A stretch of DNA of 64,000 nucleotides from an uncultured Faecalibacterium sp. (lineage in GTDB: Bacteria; Bacillota; Clostridia; Oscillospirales; Ruminococcaceae). The stretch spans positions 34,267 to 98,266 of the forward strand of contig CAJFNF010000003.1 in NCBI GenBank assembly GCA_904394215.1, in the 5' to 3' direction. The translations under genes were made by a program, and so were the position numbers. Of the stretch, positions 1 to 9,567 are shown piece by piece; the first letter of the stretch is position 1; each line of letters begins with the position of its first letter. The notes beneath the pieces are model-generated. The model was not told the origin of the DNA. It searched no databases and was given only the letters and a program-made list of their open reading frames with translations.

Positions 1-1
1 C

Positions 2-880
2 GTCAATGAGCTGCGCCGGGAGGCCCTGGACAGTCTGCTGAAAAAGCGGGAAGTGCTGCACCCCTGGAAGGTGGAACCGGTAACCCTGCCGGCCCTGACC
101 CGGCGCACCTGGCCCCCAAAACCCCAGCTGTGGGCCCGGTTTGAGACCTGGGACCAGGTGCCCCGGGAGGCTCTGGGCCCCCAGGGCCCGGCCCGGCTGA
201 TGCTGCCCATTGCAGAGGCGGCCAAAGTCCCCGAGGACCTGCGCAGCAAGGTGATTCTGGAACTGCCCCGGGCCATGTTCGGCGCTATGGAAGAGGATAC
301 CATCCGCCGGGTGGGCCAGGTGAGGGAGCAGGGCTTTGCAGGCTTTGAGGCCAACAACATCGCCCACCTGCGGATCTGCCAGGGCCTGCCCGTCACCGGC
401 GGCATCGGACTCAACATCACCAACCCCCTGGCCGCCCAGGTGTATGCGGACTGGGGCCTGTCGGCCCTGCTGGTGCTGCCCGAGGTGAAGGACAGCGAGA
501 TGATGTTCATCGCCCCGGCGCACAATGGCCGGCCGGTGCCCACCGGGGCCATGATCTATGGCCACATGCCCCTGATGCTGACCCGGGCCTGCCCCCTGCA
601 GAACGTCCATGACTGCGCCCACTGCCAGCGGGAAGGCGTCCTCACCGACCGCAAAGCCAAAAAGTTCCCGGTGCGGTGCAAGGGCGGCGTCCGGACCATC
701 TACAATCCGGTGCCCCTCTATATGGGGGACAAGCCGGGGGCGCTGCCGGTGGACTATGGCGTGGCCTATTTCACCACCGAGAGCCGGGAGGAGGCCGGCC
801 GGGTGCTGGACCAGATTGTCCGTGCCCAGCCCTTTGAGGACGAGTTCACCCGGGGCCTGTACTTCAAGGGCACCAACTGA
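2..880 (+). CDS. U32 family peptidase / RlhA-like protein, C-terminal part (truncated by window start)
   Basis: Frame is open from base 2 (VNELRREALDSLL...) and continues into the 53..880 ORF; U32/DUF3656-like C-terminal region. Confidence 0.8.
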   Translation, partial: VNELRREALDSLLKKREVLHPWKVEPVTLPALTRRTWPPKPQLWARFETWDQVPREALGPQGPARLMLPIAEAAKVPEDLRSKVILELPRAMFGAMEEDTIRRVGQVREQGFAGFEANNIAHLRICQGLPVTGGIGLNITNPLAAQVYADWGLSALLVLPEVKDSEMMFIAPAHNGRPVPTGAMIYGHMPLMLTRACPLQNVHDCAHCQREGVLTDRKAKKFPVRCKGGVRTIYNPVPLYMGDKPGALPVDYGVAYFTTESREEAGRVLDQIVRAQPFEDEFTRGLYFKGTN

Positions 881-961
881 AAATCGGACGGCCCCGGGGT
901 AAAACGCGGGGCCGACTCGTCTTACATTATACAATAGCAATAGGAAAAGGAAAAAACTGTC

Positions 962-1408
962 ATGCAGCAAGTCACTGTGAAATATAAAGTTCTGGACCCC
1001 CGGGCCCATGTGCCCGCCTATGCCACCGCCGGTGCGGCGGCAGCCGACCTGTGCGCGGTGCTGGACGCACCCCTGACCCTGGCCCCCATGGAGCGGGCCC
1101 TGGTGCCCACCGGCCTGGCCATCGAGCTGCCCGGCCCCGAGACGGTGGCCCTGGTCTACGCCCGCAGCGGCCTGTCCATCAAGCACGGCCTGTGCATGGC
1201 CAACGGCGTGGGTGTGGTGGACAGCGACTACCGCGGGGAGCTGCGTGTCCCCATGATCAACCTGGGCGCCGAGGCCTACACCATCCAGCCGGGGGAGCGG
1301 GTGGCCCAGCTCTGCATTGCGCCGGTGTACACCGCCGCCTTTGTCCCTGCCGAGACCCTGGGGGATACCGCCCGGGGCGAGGGGGGCTTTGGCTCCACCG
1401 GCAAGTGA
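962..1408 (+). CDS. dut: dUTP diphosphatase
   Basis: Trimeric dUTPase motifs: YARSGLS, GVVDSDYRGE, GERVAQL, GEGGFGSTG. Confidence 0.95.
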   Translation: MQQVTVKYKVLDPRAHVPAYATAGAAAADLCAVLDAPLTLAPMERALVPTGLAIELPGPETVALVYARSGLSIKHGLCMANGVGVVDSDYRGELRVPMINLGAEAYTIQPGERVAQLCIAPVYTAAFVPAETLGDTARGEGGFGSTGK

Positions 1409-1421
1409 GGGGGCAGGAAGG

Positions 1422-2000
1422 ATGAAACTGATTCTTGCCTCGGGCAGTCCCCGGCGCCGGGAACTGCTGAGCCTGTACACCACAGACTTTGAAGTATGCG
1501 TCAGCGCCTTTGATGAAAGGGCAGTCCATGCCGAAAACCCGGCGGCCCTGGCCCAGGCTTTGGCCCGGGGCAAGTGCCTGACGGTGTCGGAGCAGCACCC
1601 CGGCTGCCTGGTGGTGGGCAGCGACACGGTGGTGGAGCTGGAGGGGGAAGTCTTTGGCAAACCCAAAGATGCCTCCGATGCCCGCCGGATGCTGCGGGCC
1701 CTGTCGGGCCGGACTCACCAGGTCCACACCGGGGTCTGCATCACGGACGGCGCCCGCACCGAGAGCTTTGTGGATACCTGCCGGGTCACCTTTTTCCCCA
1801 TCCCGGAGGAAGAGCTGGAACAGTGCATCGCCAGCGGCGAGCCCTTTGACAAGGCGGGGGCCTACGCCATCCAGGGCCAGGCGGCCCTCTGGCTGGACCG
1901 GCTGGAAGGAGACTACTACACCATCATGGGACTGCCGGTCAGCCGTACCGTCCGGCTTTTGAAATCCTTCCGGGAAGAAAAAGTGGACGTGGAAAGATGA
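1422..2000 (+). CDS. maf: Maf-like nucleotide pyrophosphatase (septum formation protein)
   Basis: MKLILASGSPRRRELL start and GSDTVVELEGEVFGKP; start trimmed from 1317 to the ATG at 1422. Confidence 0.93.
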   Translation: MKLILASGSPRRRELLSLYTTDFEVCVSAFDERAVHAENPAALAQALARGKCLTVSEQHPGCLVVGSDTVVELEGEVFGKPKDASDARRMLRALSGRTHQVHTGVCITDGARTESFVDTCRVTFFPIPEEELEQCIASGEPFDKAGAYAIQGQAALWLDRLEGDYYTIMGLPVSRTVRLLKSFREEKVDVER

Positions 2001-2027
2001 AAAAACCGGGAAAAATCGTCAAAGCAC

Positions 2028-2056
2028 TTGTGAAAACGGGGCTTTGTGACTATAAT
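2028..2056 (+). promoter_or_regulatory. Sigma-A-type promoter upstream of mreB
   Basis: TTGTGA-N17-TATAAT. Confidence 0.65.
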
Positions 2057-2207
2057 AATGAGAGGGCTGGCCTGCCCTGGGACAGTTGTGCCCAAAACAG
2101 GCTGTGAAAGAGAGAAATCTGGGACTTCCGGTTTCCTGCTGGACCGGGAGAAACTTTACCGAAATAGAGTTTGAGGCAACTGGAGTTTAGAAGGAGTTAG
2201 CTGCGCT

Positions 2208-3230
2208 ATGAGTTTTCTGTCAAAAGATGTCGGGATTGACCTGGGTACTGCCAATACCCTGGTTTACATGAAGGGCAAGGGCATCATCATGCGGGAGCCC
2301 TCGGTTGTGGCCGTGGATACCCGCAACGATGAGGTGCGCTGCGTGGGCGCCGAGGCAAAGGCTGTCATCGGCCGTACCCCCGGCAGCATTGTGGCGGTCC
2401 GTCCCCTGAAGGACGGCGTCATCGCCGACTTTGATATCACCGCCAACATGCTGGAAAATTTCCTGAAGAAGGCCTGCGGCAACAGCCTGTTTGCCCGTCC
2501 CCGTGTGGTGATCTGCATCCCCTCGGGCGTCACCGAGGTGGAGCGCCGGGCCGTCCGTGAGGCGACCCTGAAGGCAGGCGCCCGCCAGGTGTCGGTGATC
2601 GAGGAGCCCATGGCAGCCGCCATCGGCGCCGGCCTGCCCATCAGCGAGCCCACCGGCAGCATGATCGTGGACATCGGCGGCGGCACTGCCGAGATCGCTG
2701 TGATTTCCCTGGGCGGCATTGTGGCTTCCCGCAGCGTCCGGATGGCCGGCGATATGTTCGACCAGGCCATCATCGCCTTCATCAAGCGCAAGTATAACCT
2801 GCTGATCGGTGAGCGCACCGCTGAGCAGATCAAGATCGACATCGGCTCCGCCTACAAGCTGGAGGAGGAGATGACCATGGAGATCAAGGGCCGCAACCTG
2901 GTGGACGGCCTGCCCAAGAATATTGTGGTCCACTCCGAGGATGTCCGGGAGGCCCTGCTGGAGTGCCTGGTCAAGATCACCGACGCCATCAAGGAAACCC
3001 TGGAGCGGACCCCGCCCGAGCTGAGCGCCGATATCATCGACCGCGGCATCACCCTGACCGGCGGCGGCGCCCTGCTGCGGGGCCTGGATAAGCTGATCCA
3101 GAGCGAGACCGGCATCGACGTCCATGTGGCCGAGAACCCCCTGGACTGCGTGGCCACCGGCGCCGGCGCTGTGCTGGACCATGTGGATCTGCTGCACGAC
3201 GTGCTGGATACCGACGGGGATCACATGTAA
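2208..3230 (+). CDS. mreB: Rod shape-determining protein MreB
   Basis: Actin-like ATPase motifs (DLGTANTLVY, IVDIGGGTAEIAV, LTGGGALLRGL); followed by mreC/mreD. Confidence 0.96.
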   Translation: MSFLSKDVGIDLGTANTLVYMKGKGIIMREPSVVAVDTRNDEVRCVGAEAKAVIGRTPGSIVAVRPLKDGVIADFDITANMLENFLKKACGNSLFARPRVVICIPSGVTEVERRAVREATLKAGARQVSVIEEPMAAAIGAGLPISEPTGSMIVDIGGGTAEIAVISLGGIVASRSVRMAGDMFDQAIIAFIKRKYNLLIGERTAEQIKIDIGSAYKLEEEMTMEIKGRNLVDGLPKNIVVHSEDVREALLECLVKITDAIKETLERTPPELSADIIDRGITLTGGGALLRGLDKLIQSETGIDVHVAENPLDCVATGAGAVLDHVDLLHDVLDTDGDHM

Positions 3231-3304
3231 ACCCTCTGGCCGGGCTGCGGGGCGGGATGGATATTCCGGCCCCCGGGACGGCATAACGATACCAAGGAAA
3301 AGAG

Positions 3305-3337
3305 AAGCGCGGATGGCACCGGCTGTCCGCGCTTTTT
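3305..3337 (+). terminator. Intrinsic terminator-like hairpin between mreB and mreC
   Basis: AAGCGCGGA...TCCGCGCTTTTT inverted repeat with T-run. Confidence 0.65.
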
Positions 3338-3361
3338 CACCCAGTGAAGGGGAGGAAGGCC

Positions 3362-4192
3362 GTGAAAGATTTTTTTGAGACCTGGAAATTCAGGATTCTG
3401 ATCGCGGTGGCGGTCTTTCTGGCGGGGCTGATGGCCTATGCTGCGGCCAACGGCCGGCTGACTGCCGCCCCCCAGGAACTGCTGAGCGTGGCGGCAGCAC
3501 CCTTCCAGAAGGTGGCCTCCCTGGTGGGCGGGGGGATCTCGTCGGTGTGGGACAAATACACCAGCATCGACGAGACCATGGCGGAAAACGAATCCCTGCG
3601 GGAGGAAAACGCCGAGCTGCGCCGCCAGCTGGTGGACTACGACCAGATGAAGGCGGAGAACGAGGCCTTCAAGAACCTGGCCGGCATCCAGGAGGATAAC
3701 CCCGAGATGAGCTTTGTCCCCGCCTTTGTGATTGGCCGGGACGGCCTGGACGCCTTCGGCGGCTTTACCCTGGACAAGGGCACCGCCCAGGGGGTGGAGC
3801 GGGGCGACACCGTCATCGATGATGAGGGCCAGCTGCTGGGCACCGTCATTGAGGCGGACCTGACCAGCTGCCGGGTGCTGACCATCCTGCACCCCAGCTT
3901 CAACGCGGCGGGTGTGGTGTCCCGTACCCGGGACAACGGCATCCTCACCGGCGACGCCTCCTATGCAGCCCAGGGCCAGTGCATCTTCACCGACCTGTCC
4001 CGTGAATCCATGGCGTCGGTGGGGGACGAGGTCATCACCACCGGTCTGGGCGGGGTGTATCCGCCGGACCTGCTGGTGGGACGGATCGTCAGCATTGAGC
4101 CTGAGGCCAGCGGCACTTCGGTCGTCGCGGTGATCCAGCCCGACGCCGACGTGCTGGGGGTCAAACAGGCCTTCATCATCACCGATTACTGA
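3362..4192 (+). CDS. mreC: Rod shape-determining protein MreC
   Basis: N-terminal TM, coiled coil, MreC beta domain (VIGRD...DKGTAQGVERGDTVID); GTG start after AGGAAGG. Confidence 0.92.
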   Translation: MKDFFETWKFRILIAVAVFLAGLMAYAAANGRLTAAPQELLSVAAAPFQKVASLVGGGISSVWDKYTSIDETMAENESLREENAELRRQLVDYDQMKAENEAFKNLAGIQEDNPEMSFVPAFVIGRDGLDAFGGFTLDKGTAQGVERGDTVIDDEGQLLGTVIEADLTSCRVLTILHPSFNAAGVVSRTRDNGILTGDASYAAQGQCIFTDLSRESMASVGDEVITTGLGGVYPPDLLVGRIVSIEPEASGTSVVAVIQPDADVLGVKQAFIITDY

Positions 4193-4226
4193 GATTTGGG
4201 ATCACCCAGAGAAAGGCGGGACTGAA

Positions 4227-4760
4227 ATGGAATCGCGCCGCAAGCGCAGGCGTTCCCAGCTGTACAAATGGGGCCTGTATGTTCTGCTGCTTCTGGCCTG
4301 CACGGTGCTGCAGACCATCCCGGGGTTTTTGCAGTTTGGCCAGGCCAAGCCGGTCTTTCTGCTGCCGCTGGCTCTGGCGGTGGCGGTCTGCGAGGATGAA
4401 TTTTCGGGGGCCCTGTTCGGCGCCGTCTGCGGCCTGATGTGGGACTATACCGCCGGCCGCACCGCCGGCCTGCTGGCCCTGGCCCTGATGGGGCTGAGCT
4501 TTGGCCTTTCGGTGGCCAGCCAGCTGTACCTGAAACTCACCTCCACCAATTTCGCCCTGCTGACGGCGGGGGCCCTGTGGCTGGTGCTGTCCAGTGACTT
4601 TTTGTTTTACTACGCCATGCCGGGCTACAGCAATATGCTGGAGCGGTATATCGGCTATGTGCCGCTGACCATTGGGATGAGCGCTCTGCTGTCGGTCCTG
4701 CTCTACCGGGCGGTGAGCTGGGCCAGCGAAACCTTTAAAATTGACAACGGCGTCATCTGA
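4227..4760 (+). CDS. mreD: Rod shape-determining protein MreD
   Basis: Small polytopic membrane protein between mreC and PBP2. Confidence 0.85.
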   Translation: MESRRKRRRSQLYKWGLYVLLLLACTVLQTIPGFLQFGQAKPVFLLPLALAVAVCEDEFSGALFGAVCGLMWDYTAGRTAGLLALALMGLSFGLSVASQLYLKLTSTNFALLTAGALWLVLSSDFLFYYAMPGYSNMLERYIGYVPLTIGMSALLSVLLYRAVSWASETFKIDNGVI

Positions 4761-4803
4761 CGCCCTGTTTTCAAAAACCAACGCAAAAGGGGGGACCCTC
4801 TCC

Positions 4804-6873
4804 TTGGATGAACATAAAATGGTAGTGCGCCGCCTGGCGCTGCTGGTTGCGGCGGCCCTGGTGGTGTTTGCACTCTATGCCCTGCGCCTAATTTTCCTGC
4901 AGCTGGTCCACGGGGAGGAGTTTGCCGACCAGGCCACCAACACCACCGAATACCGCTTCAATGTCACGGCAGCCCGTGGGGATATCGTGGACAGCGCCGG
5001 GCGCCGGATCGCCACCAGCACCACCTCCTACAACGTGGAGCTGAGCAAGCTGCTGATCGGGGATAACGACCTCAACGAGACCATCCGCAGTGCGGTGGAG
5101 ATTCTCCAGGCCAACGGGGAAAGCTGGAACGACGGCCTGCTGATCGGTTACGCCGATGAGAGCGGAAACTACGCCTTCACCGGGGATCCCGCCAGCGAGA
5201 CCGACCAGAAAGCCATCGCAGCGGTAAAGGAGGCCTTGGGCCTCCAGCAGTATGCCACCGCAGATGACGTTATGGCCCGGCTGATTGAGGAATACCAGCT
5301 GGAAGACTACGCCCCCGCCTGGCAGCGGATTCTGGGCGGCATCCATTACCAGATGGAGCAGGAGGCCTTCTCCAACGTCAACAATTTCACCCTGGCCGAG
5401 AATGTGTCGGACAAGACGGTGGCTACCGTCAAGGAGCACAGCCTGACCCTGCCCGGGGTGGAGATTGCCCAGACCAGTGTCCGCAGCTACACCGACGGCA
5501 CCATCCTGCCCCATGTGCTGGGCCGGGTGGGGAAGATTACCGCGGAGATGTGGCGGGTCACCGATGAAAACGGCCAGGTCACCTATCCGCTGCGGGACAA
5601 GGGCTACGCCATGAATGACGTGATCGGCATTTCGGGCCTGGAGTCTGCCTACGAGGATGAGCTCCGGGGCCAGGACGGCGTGGAGACCATCACCCGGGAC
5701 AGCGACGGCGTCATCATTGACACCAGCGTCACCACCGAGCCCCAGCCGGGCAAGACGGTGATGCTGACCATCAACAGCGAGTTCCAGAAGGCGGTGGACG
5801 AGGCCCTGGCCCGGAACGTCCAGCAGATCGCCGCCACCTACAATGTGGACGCCAGCGCCGGCGCCGTGGTGGTCATTGACGTCAAGACCGGCGCCATCCT
5901 GGCCTGCTCCAATTATCCCAGCTACGACCAGAACCTCTACAGCACCCAATATGCCGAGTACAGCGCCAACCCCGGCCTGCCCCTGTACAACCGGGCGCTG
6001 CAGGGCCTGTATACCCCTGGTTCCACCTATAAGCCTTCGGTGGCCATTGCGGCGCTGCTGAGCGGCGTCATTGACCGCAGCAGCACCGTCAACTGCACCG
6101 GCGTCTACAACTATTACAAGGACTACCACCCCCGCTGCACCCAGCATGGCCACAGCGGCAACGTCGATGTGGTGACCGCCCTGAAGTGGAGCTGCAATAT
6201 CTTCTTCTATGATGTGGGCCGCCGCACCACCAGTGATGTGTATGACTCCTATGCCTACCGTCTGGGCCTGGGTGTTCCCACCGGCGTGGAAGTCAGCGAG
6301 TCCACCGGACGGCTGACCACCAAAGAGGATTCCAACTACACTGACTCTCTGGAAATCCAGGCGGCCATCGGCCAGGGCAACACGGTGGTGACCCCGGTCC
6401 AGCTGGCCACCTATGCGGCCACCATCGCCAACAAGGGCGTCCGTTACCGGACCCATTTTGTGAAAGCCCTGCTGGACACCAACACCGGCGAGGTGCTGGA
6501 GGAGACCCAGCCCGAGATTGTGGATGTCATCGAGGATGACAAGGGCGCCTTCGACACGGTGGAGGAAGGCATGGTGGGCGTGTCCCAGACCATCGCTGAG
6601 CTGGCCAATTACCCCTATACCATCGCCTGCAAGACCGGCACCCCCCAGCGCAGCGATGGGTATAAGGTAGGCAATACCACCAAATACTACACCAACTCCA
6701 CCATGATCGCCTATGGCCCGGTGGAGGATCCCCAGATTGCGGTGGGCATTGTGGTGGAATACGGCGGCGGCGGTTCCCGTACCGGCGAGCTGGTGACGGA
6801 TATCTTCAACGCCTATTTCTTTGAGCGTTCCAACAGCATGACCCCCGTCCAGGAGGGCCAGCTGCTGGAGTGA
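4804..6873 (+). CDS. mrdA: Penicillin-binding protein 2 (transpeptidase)
   Basis: Dimerisation domain plus transpeptidase (PGSTYKPSVA SxxK-type motif, KTGTPQ); probable TTG start at 4804 after AAGGGGGG. Confidence 0.9.
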   Translation: MDEHKMVVRRLALLVAAALVVFALYALRLIFLQLVHGEEFADQATNTTEYRFNVTAARGDIVDSAGRRIATSTTSYNVELSKLLIGDNDLNETIRSAVEILQANGESWNDGLLIGYADESGNYAFTGDPASETDQKAIAAVKEALGLQQYATADDVMARLIEEYQLEDYAPAWQRILGGIHYQMEQEAFSNVNNFTLAENVSDKTVATVKEHSLTLPGVEIAQTSVRSYTDGTILPHVLGRVGKITAEMWRVTDENGQVTYPLRDKGYAMNDVIGISGLESAYEDELRGQDGVETITRDSDGVIIDTSVTTEPQPGKTVMLTINSEFQKAVDEALARNVQQIAATYNVDASAGAVVVIDVKTGAILACSNYPSYDQNLYSTQYAEYSANPGLPLYNRALQGLYTPGSTYKPSVAIAALLSGVIDRSSTVNCTGVYNYYKDYHPRCTQHGHSGNVDVVTALKWSCNIFFYDVGRRTTSDVYDSYAYRLGLGVPTGVEVSESTGRLTTKEDSNYTDSLEIQAAIGQGNTVVTPVQLATYAATIANKGVRYRTHFVKALLDTNTGEVLEETQPEIVDVIEDDKGAFDTVEEGMVGVSQTIAELANYPYTIACKTGTPQRSDGYKVGNTTKYYTNSTMIAYGPVEDPQIAVGIVVEYGGGGSRTGELVTDIFNAYFFERSNSMTPVQEGQLLE

Positions 6874-7061
6874 GAATGGGTACGAAACAGTGAAAAAATT
6901 TTCGTATCTGTATGGAAAAATCACCCGGGATTTAAAAAATTTGAAGGATCTGTATAAAAACAGTTGCTATTCTGAGGAAAATGTGGTACCATTATAATTG
7001 GAATGGCAGCATAATAGATCGGTAGTGATTTTGTGTGTCTTGGCAAAGGAGATGGATACGG

Positions 7062-7469
7062 ATGACGATTGCGCTGATCGCACATGAATCGAAAAAAGAA
7101 TTGATGGTACAGTTCTGTACGGCTTACTGCCGTATCCTAAGCCAGAACCAACTAGTCGCAACCGGGACCACCGGCAAATTGATTGCCGAGTCAACTGGCC
7201 TTCCTGTGAAACGGTTTCTGTCGGGAAAACAGGGCGGTGATCAGCAGATCGCTGCCCGCATCGCCTGCAATGAGATTGACTTGCTCATCTTCTTCCGAGA
7301 CCCGATCAATGCCAAGCCCAGTGAACCCAATGAAATGACACTGCTGCGTCTGTGTGACGTACATAATATTCCGATGGCCACCAACATCGCCACCGCTGAG
7401 GTCCTGATTCACGGCCTGGAGCGCGGCGATTTGGATTGGCGGAGCATTGTAAACCCTCCCCAGGCCTGA
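7062..7469 (+). CDS. mgsA: Methylglyoxal synthase
   Basis: [46 protein letters not shown] motifs. Confidence 0.95.
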   Translation: MTIALIAHESKKELMVQFCTAYCRILSQNQLVATGTTGKLIAESTGLPVKRFLSGKQGGDQQIAARIACNEIDLLIFFRDPINAKPSEPNEMTLLRLCDVHNIPMATNIATAEVLIHGLERGDLDWRSIVNPPQA

Positions 7470-7482
7470 TCGAAATCATGTG

Positions 7483-7529
7483 AAAAAACCCCGCTGCCCG
7501 GGATGGCCCGGAAGCAGCGGGGTTTTGTT
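7483..7529. terminator. Bidirectional intrinsic terminator between mgsA (+) and mnmA (-)
   Basis: AAAAAACCCCGCTGC...GCAGCGGGGTTTTGTTT. Confidence 0.85.
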
Positions 7530-7544
7530 TGTCTGTGGGTGGGT

Positions 7545-8612
7545 TTACTCGGCCCGGCGGATAAAGCCGCTGCCCACCACGGCGCCGTCCCGGTAGAAGG
7601 CTGCGGTCTGGCCAGGGGCGGGGGCCCGCACCGGCTCTTCAAAGACCAGGGTGTTTTCCCCGTTGAAGTAAGCGGGCTGGGCCTTGGCGGCGCTGCGGAC
7701 CTTGATCAGATAGGTGCCGGCAGGCAGAGGGGCGCCGTCGGAGGTCACCAGGTCTTCCAGGGTGACGGTGGTGAAGTACTCCTGGCCGGCCCGGGCCAGC
7801 TGGATGTCGCCGTTGTCCAGGATTGACCGGATGAAGACCGGCTCGCCCAGGGCGATGCCCAGGCCCTTGCGCTGGCCCACGGTGTAGTGGAGGACCCCCT
7901 TGTGAGGGCCCAGGTCGGCGCCGTCAGGGGAGATGAACCGGCCGGCCTTGCCGGACAGGCCCCGCTCCTCGATGTAGGAAGCGTAATTCCCGCCGGGGAT
8001 AAAGCAGATTTCCATGCTGTCGGGGGTGTCGGCACAGTCCAGGCCGAAGTCCCGGGCCATTTCCCGGACGTCGTCCTTTTCAAATTCCCCCATGGGAAGG
8101 ACCAGCCGGCTGAGGACTGCCTGGTCCAGCCGGCTCAGCATATAGGTCTGATCCCGGGCCGCGCTCTGGGGCTGGTGAATCCGGTTGACGCCGTCCCCGT
8201 CTGTCTCCACACGGGCGTAGTGCCCGGTGGCGATATACTGAATCCCCAGCCGGTCGGCTGCCGCCAGCAGGGCGGTGAACTTCACCGCCGGGTTGCAGCG
8301 GACACAGGGGTTGGGGGTGCGGCCGGCGCAGTAGTCGGCGCAGAAGGGGGTAATGACCTCCCGCTCAAACAGCTCCTGGGCGTCCAGCACAATGCACTCG
8401 ATCCCCAGTTGCTGGGCGGCCCGCTGGGCAGCCTTCACCGCGCCGTCGTGGGCCTCGGAAAAGCGGATCACCGCGCCGGTGACCGCAAAGCCCTGCTGCT
8501 GCAGGACCCGGACGGTGACGCTGGAATCCACGCCGCCGCTCATCCCTACCAGGACCTTGTCCTGCTCCTCATAGGTGTCAAACCCGCTGCCGGGCAAGAT
8601 GGTATCGTTCAT
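7545..8612 (-). CDS. mnmA: tRNA-specific 2-thiouridylase MnmA
   Basis: VGMSGGVDSSVT PP-loop, NPCVRCNPAVKF, GHYARVE; start trimmed to MNDTILPGSG. Confidence 0.95.
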   Translation of the reverse strand: MNDTILPGSGFDTYEEQDKVLVGMSGGVDSSVTVRVLQQQGFAVTGAVIRFSEAHDGAVKAAQRAAQQLGIECIVLDAQELFEREVITPFCADYCAGRTPNPCVRCNPAVKFTALLAAADRLGIQYIATGHYARVETDGDGVNRIHQPQSAARDQTYMLSRLDQAVLSRLVLPMGEFEKDDVREMARDFGLDCADTPDSMEICFIPGGNYASYIEERGLSGKAGRFISPDGADLGPHKGVLHYTVGQRKGLGIALGEPVFIRSILDNGDIQLARAGQEYFTTVTLEDLVTSDGAPLPAGTYLIKVRSAAKAQPAYFNGENTLVFEEPVRAPAPGQTAAFYRDGAVVGSGFIRRAE

Positions 8613-8613
8613 T

Positions 8614-9075
8614 TCAGTTTTGCCTCCCGCCATGTGCTTTGCTCTGGGCCACCGCCAGCCGGTCGCACCGCTCGTTTTCGGGGTGCCCCGCGTGGCCCTT
8701 GACCCAGACATAGGTAATGGTGTGTTTTTCAGAAAGTTCCAGCGCCTTTTCCCACAGGTCGGGGTTCAGCGCGGGGGATTTGTCGGCTTTTTTCCAGCCC
8801 CGGGCCCGCCAGGATTTGGCCCAGCCCTTTTCCAGCCCGTTGATGACGTATTGGCTGTCGGAGCAGTACCGCACCTCGCAGGGCTCTTTCAGGAGCCCCA
8901 GGGCTTCGATGAAGGCGGTGAGCTCCATCCGGTTGTTGGTGGTGGAGGCGTCTCCGCCGCTGAGTTCTTTCTCGTAGACTTTTTCACCGCTGCGGTACCG
9001 CAGCACGGCGCCCCAGCCTCCGGGGCCGGGGTTCCCGCTGCAAGCGCCGTCGGTGTAGATTTCGACTTTTTTCAT
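8614..9075 (-). CDS. rnhA: Ribonuclease HI
   Basis: [25 protein letters not shown]...NNRMELTA...DSQYVI...[13 protein letters not shown]. Confidence 0.96.
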   Translation of the reverse strand: MKKVEIYTDGACSGNPGPGGWGAVLRYRSGEKVYEKELSGGDASTTNNRMELTAFIEALGLLKEPCEVRYCSDSQYVINGLEKGWAKSWRARGWKKADKSPALNPDLWEKALELSEKHTITYVWVKGHAGHPENERCDRLAVAQSKAHGGRQN

Positions 9076-9294
9076 GCTGTTCTCCTCCAAAGTGGAAGGG
9101 CTTTCTGCCCTCTATATTAGAGTCTGGGGCCCTGTTCTGTCAAGAGCAAATCAAAGGAGAAAAAACGGAAGCCGGTGCCAAAGCTCCGGGAGCAGCCTCC
9201 GGAATCCGTCGATTCTGCGCGAAATCGGTTTCATATCCGGCCGGCAAAGCCCGGCGGCCTGGTATAATGCGGGGCCCTGCAGGCCAAGCTTGAA

Positions 9295-9323
9295 TTGACA
9301 AAAGCAGATGCAGATACTATAAT
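9295..9323 (+). promoter_or_regulatory. Consensus sigma-A promoter upstream of the RNase J gene
   Basis: TTGACA-N17-TATAAT. Confidence 0.85.
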
Positions 9324-9456
9324 TGTTCCAAATAGGCAGCGTGAACGGGCGTGTAAAAAGTGCGCGCCCGGTGTCCCCGGGAGCCAGCCGCGGTCGCATT
9401 GTGCAGATGGACCGTGCAGGCAGAAAAAGACTGTCCGGGGGTGCATTTCGGATCAT

Positions 9457-9477
9457 AAAGCCGGAGGCCGGCTTTTT
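9457..9477 (+). terminator. Terminator-like hairpin within the RNase J 5' leader
   Basis: AAAGCCGG-AGG-CCGGCTTTTT. Confidence 0.55.
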
Positions 9478-9567
9478 ATAGATATAGTTTACCGGAGGCC
9501 GGGCAGGATGCTGCGGTCTCCCCGTCGGCATGGGCGCAGCCCGGCCGCATTTGTTTTGGAGGTACAA

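Noticed and set aside
890-913. GC-rich hairpin CGGCCCCGG...CGGGGCCG between U32 and dut
   Set aside because: No T-run follows; too weak to call as a terminator.
6964-6998. Possible mgsA promoter TTGCTA...TATAAT
   Set aside because: Spacer is about 23 bp, too long for sigma-A; the TATAAT may be real but I cannot support the -35.
9295-9567. N-terminal extension of the RNase J ORF starting at the TTG at 9295
   Set aside because: The TTG is part of the -35 box of a consensus promoter; a good SD and ATG occur at 9568, where RNase J-like protein begins.
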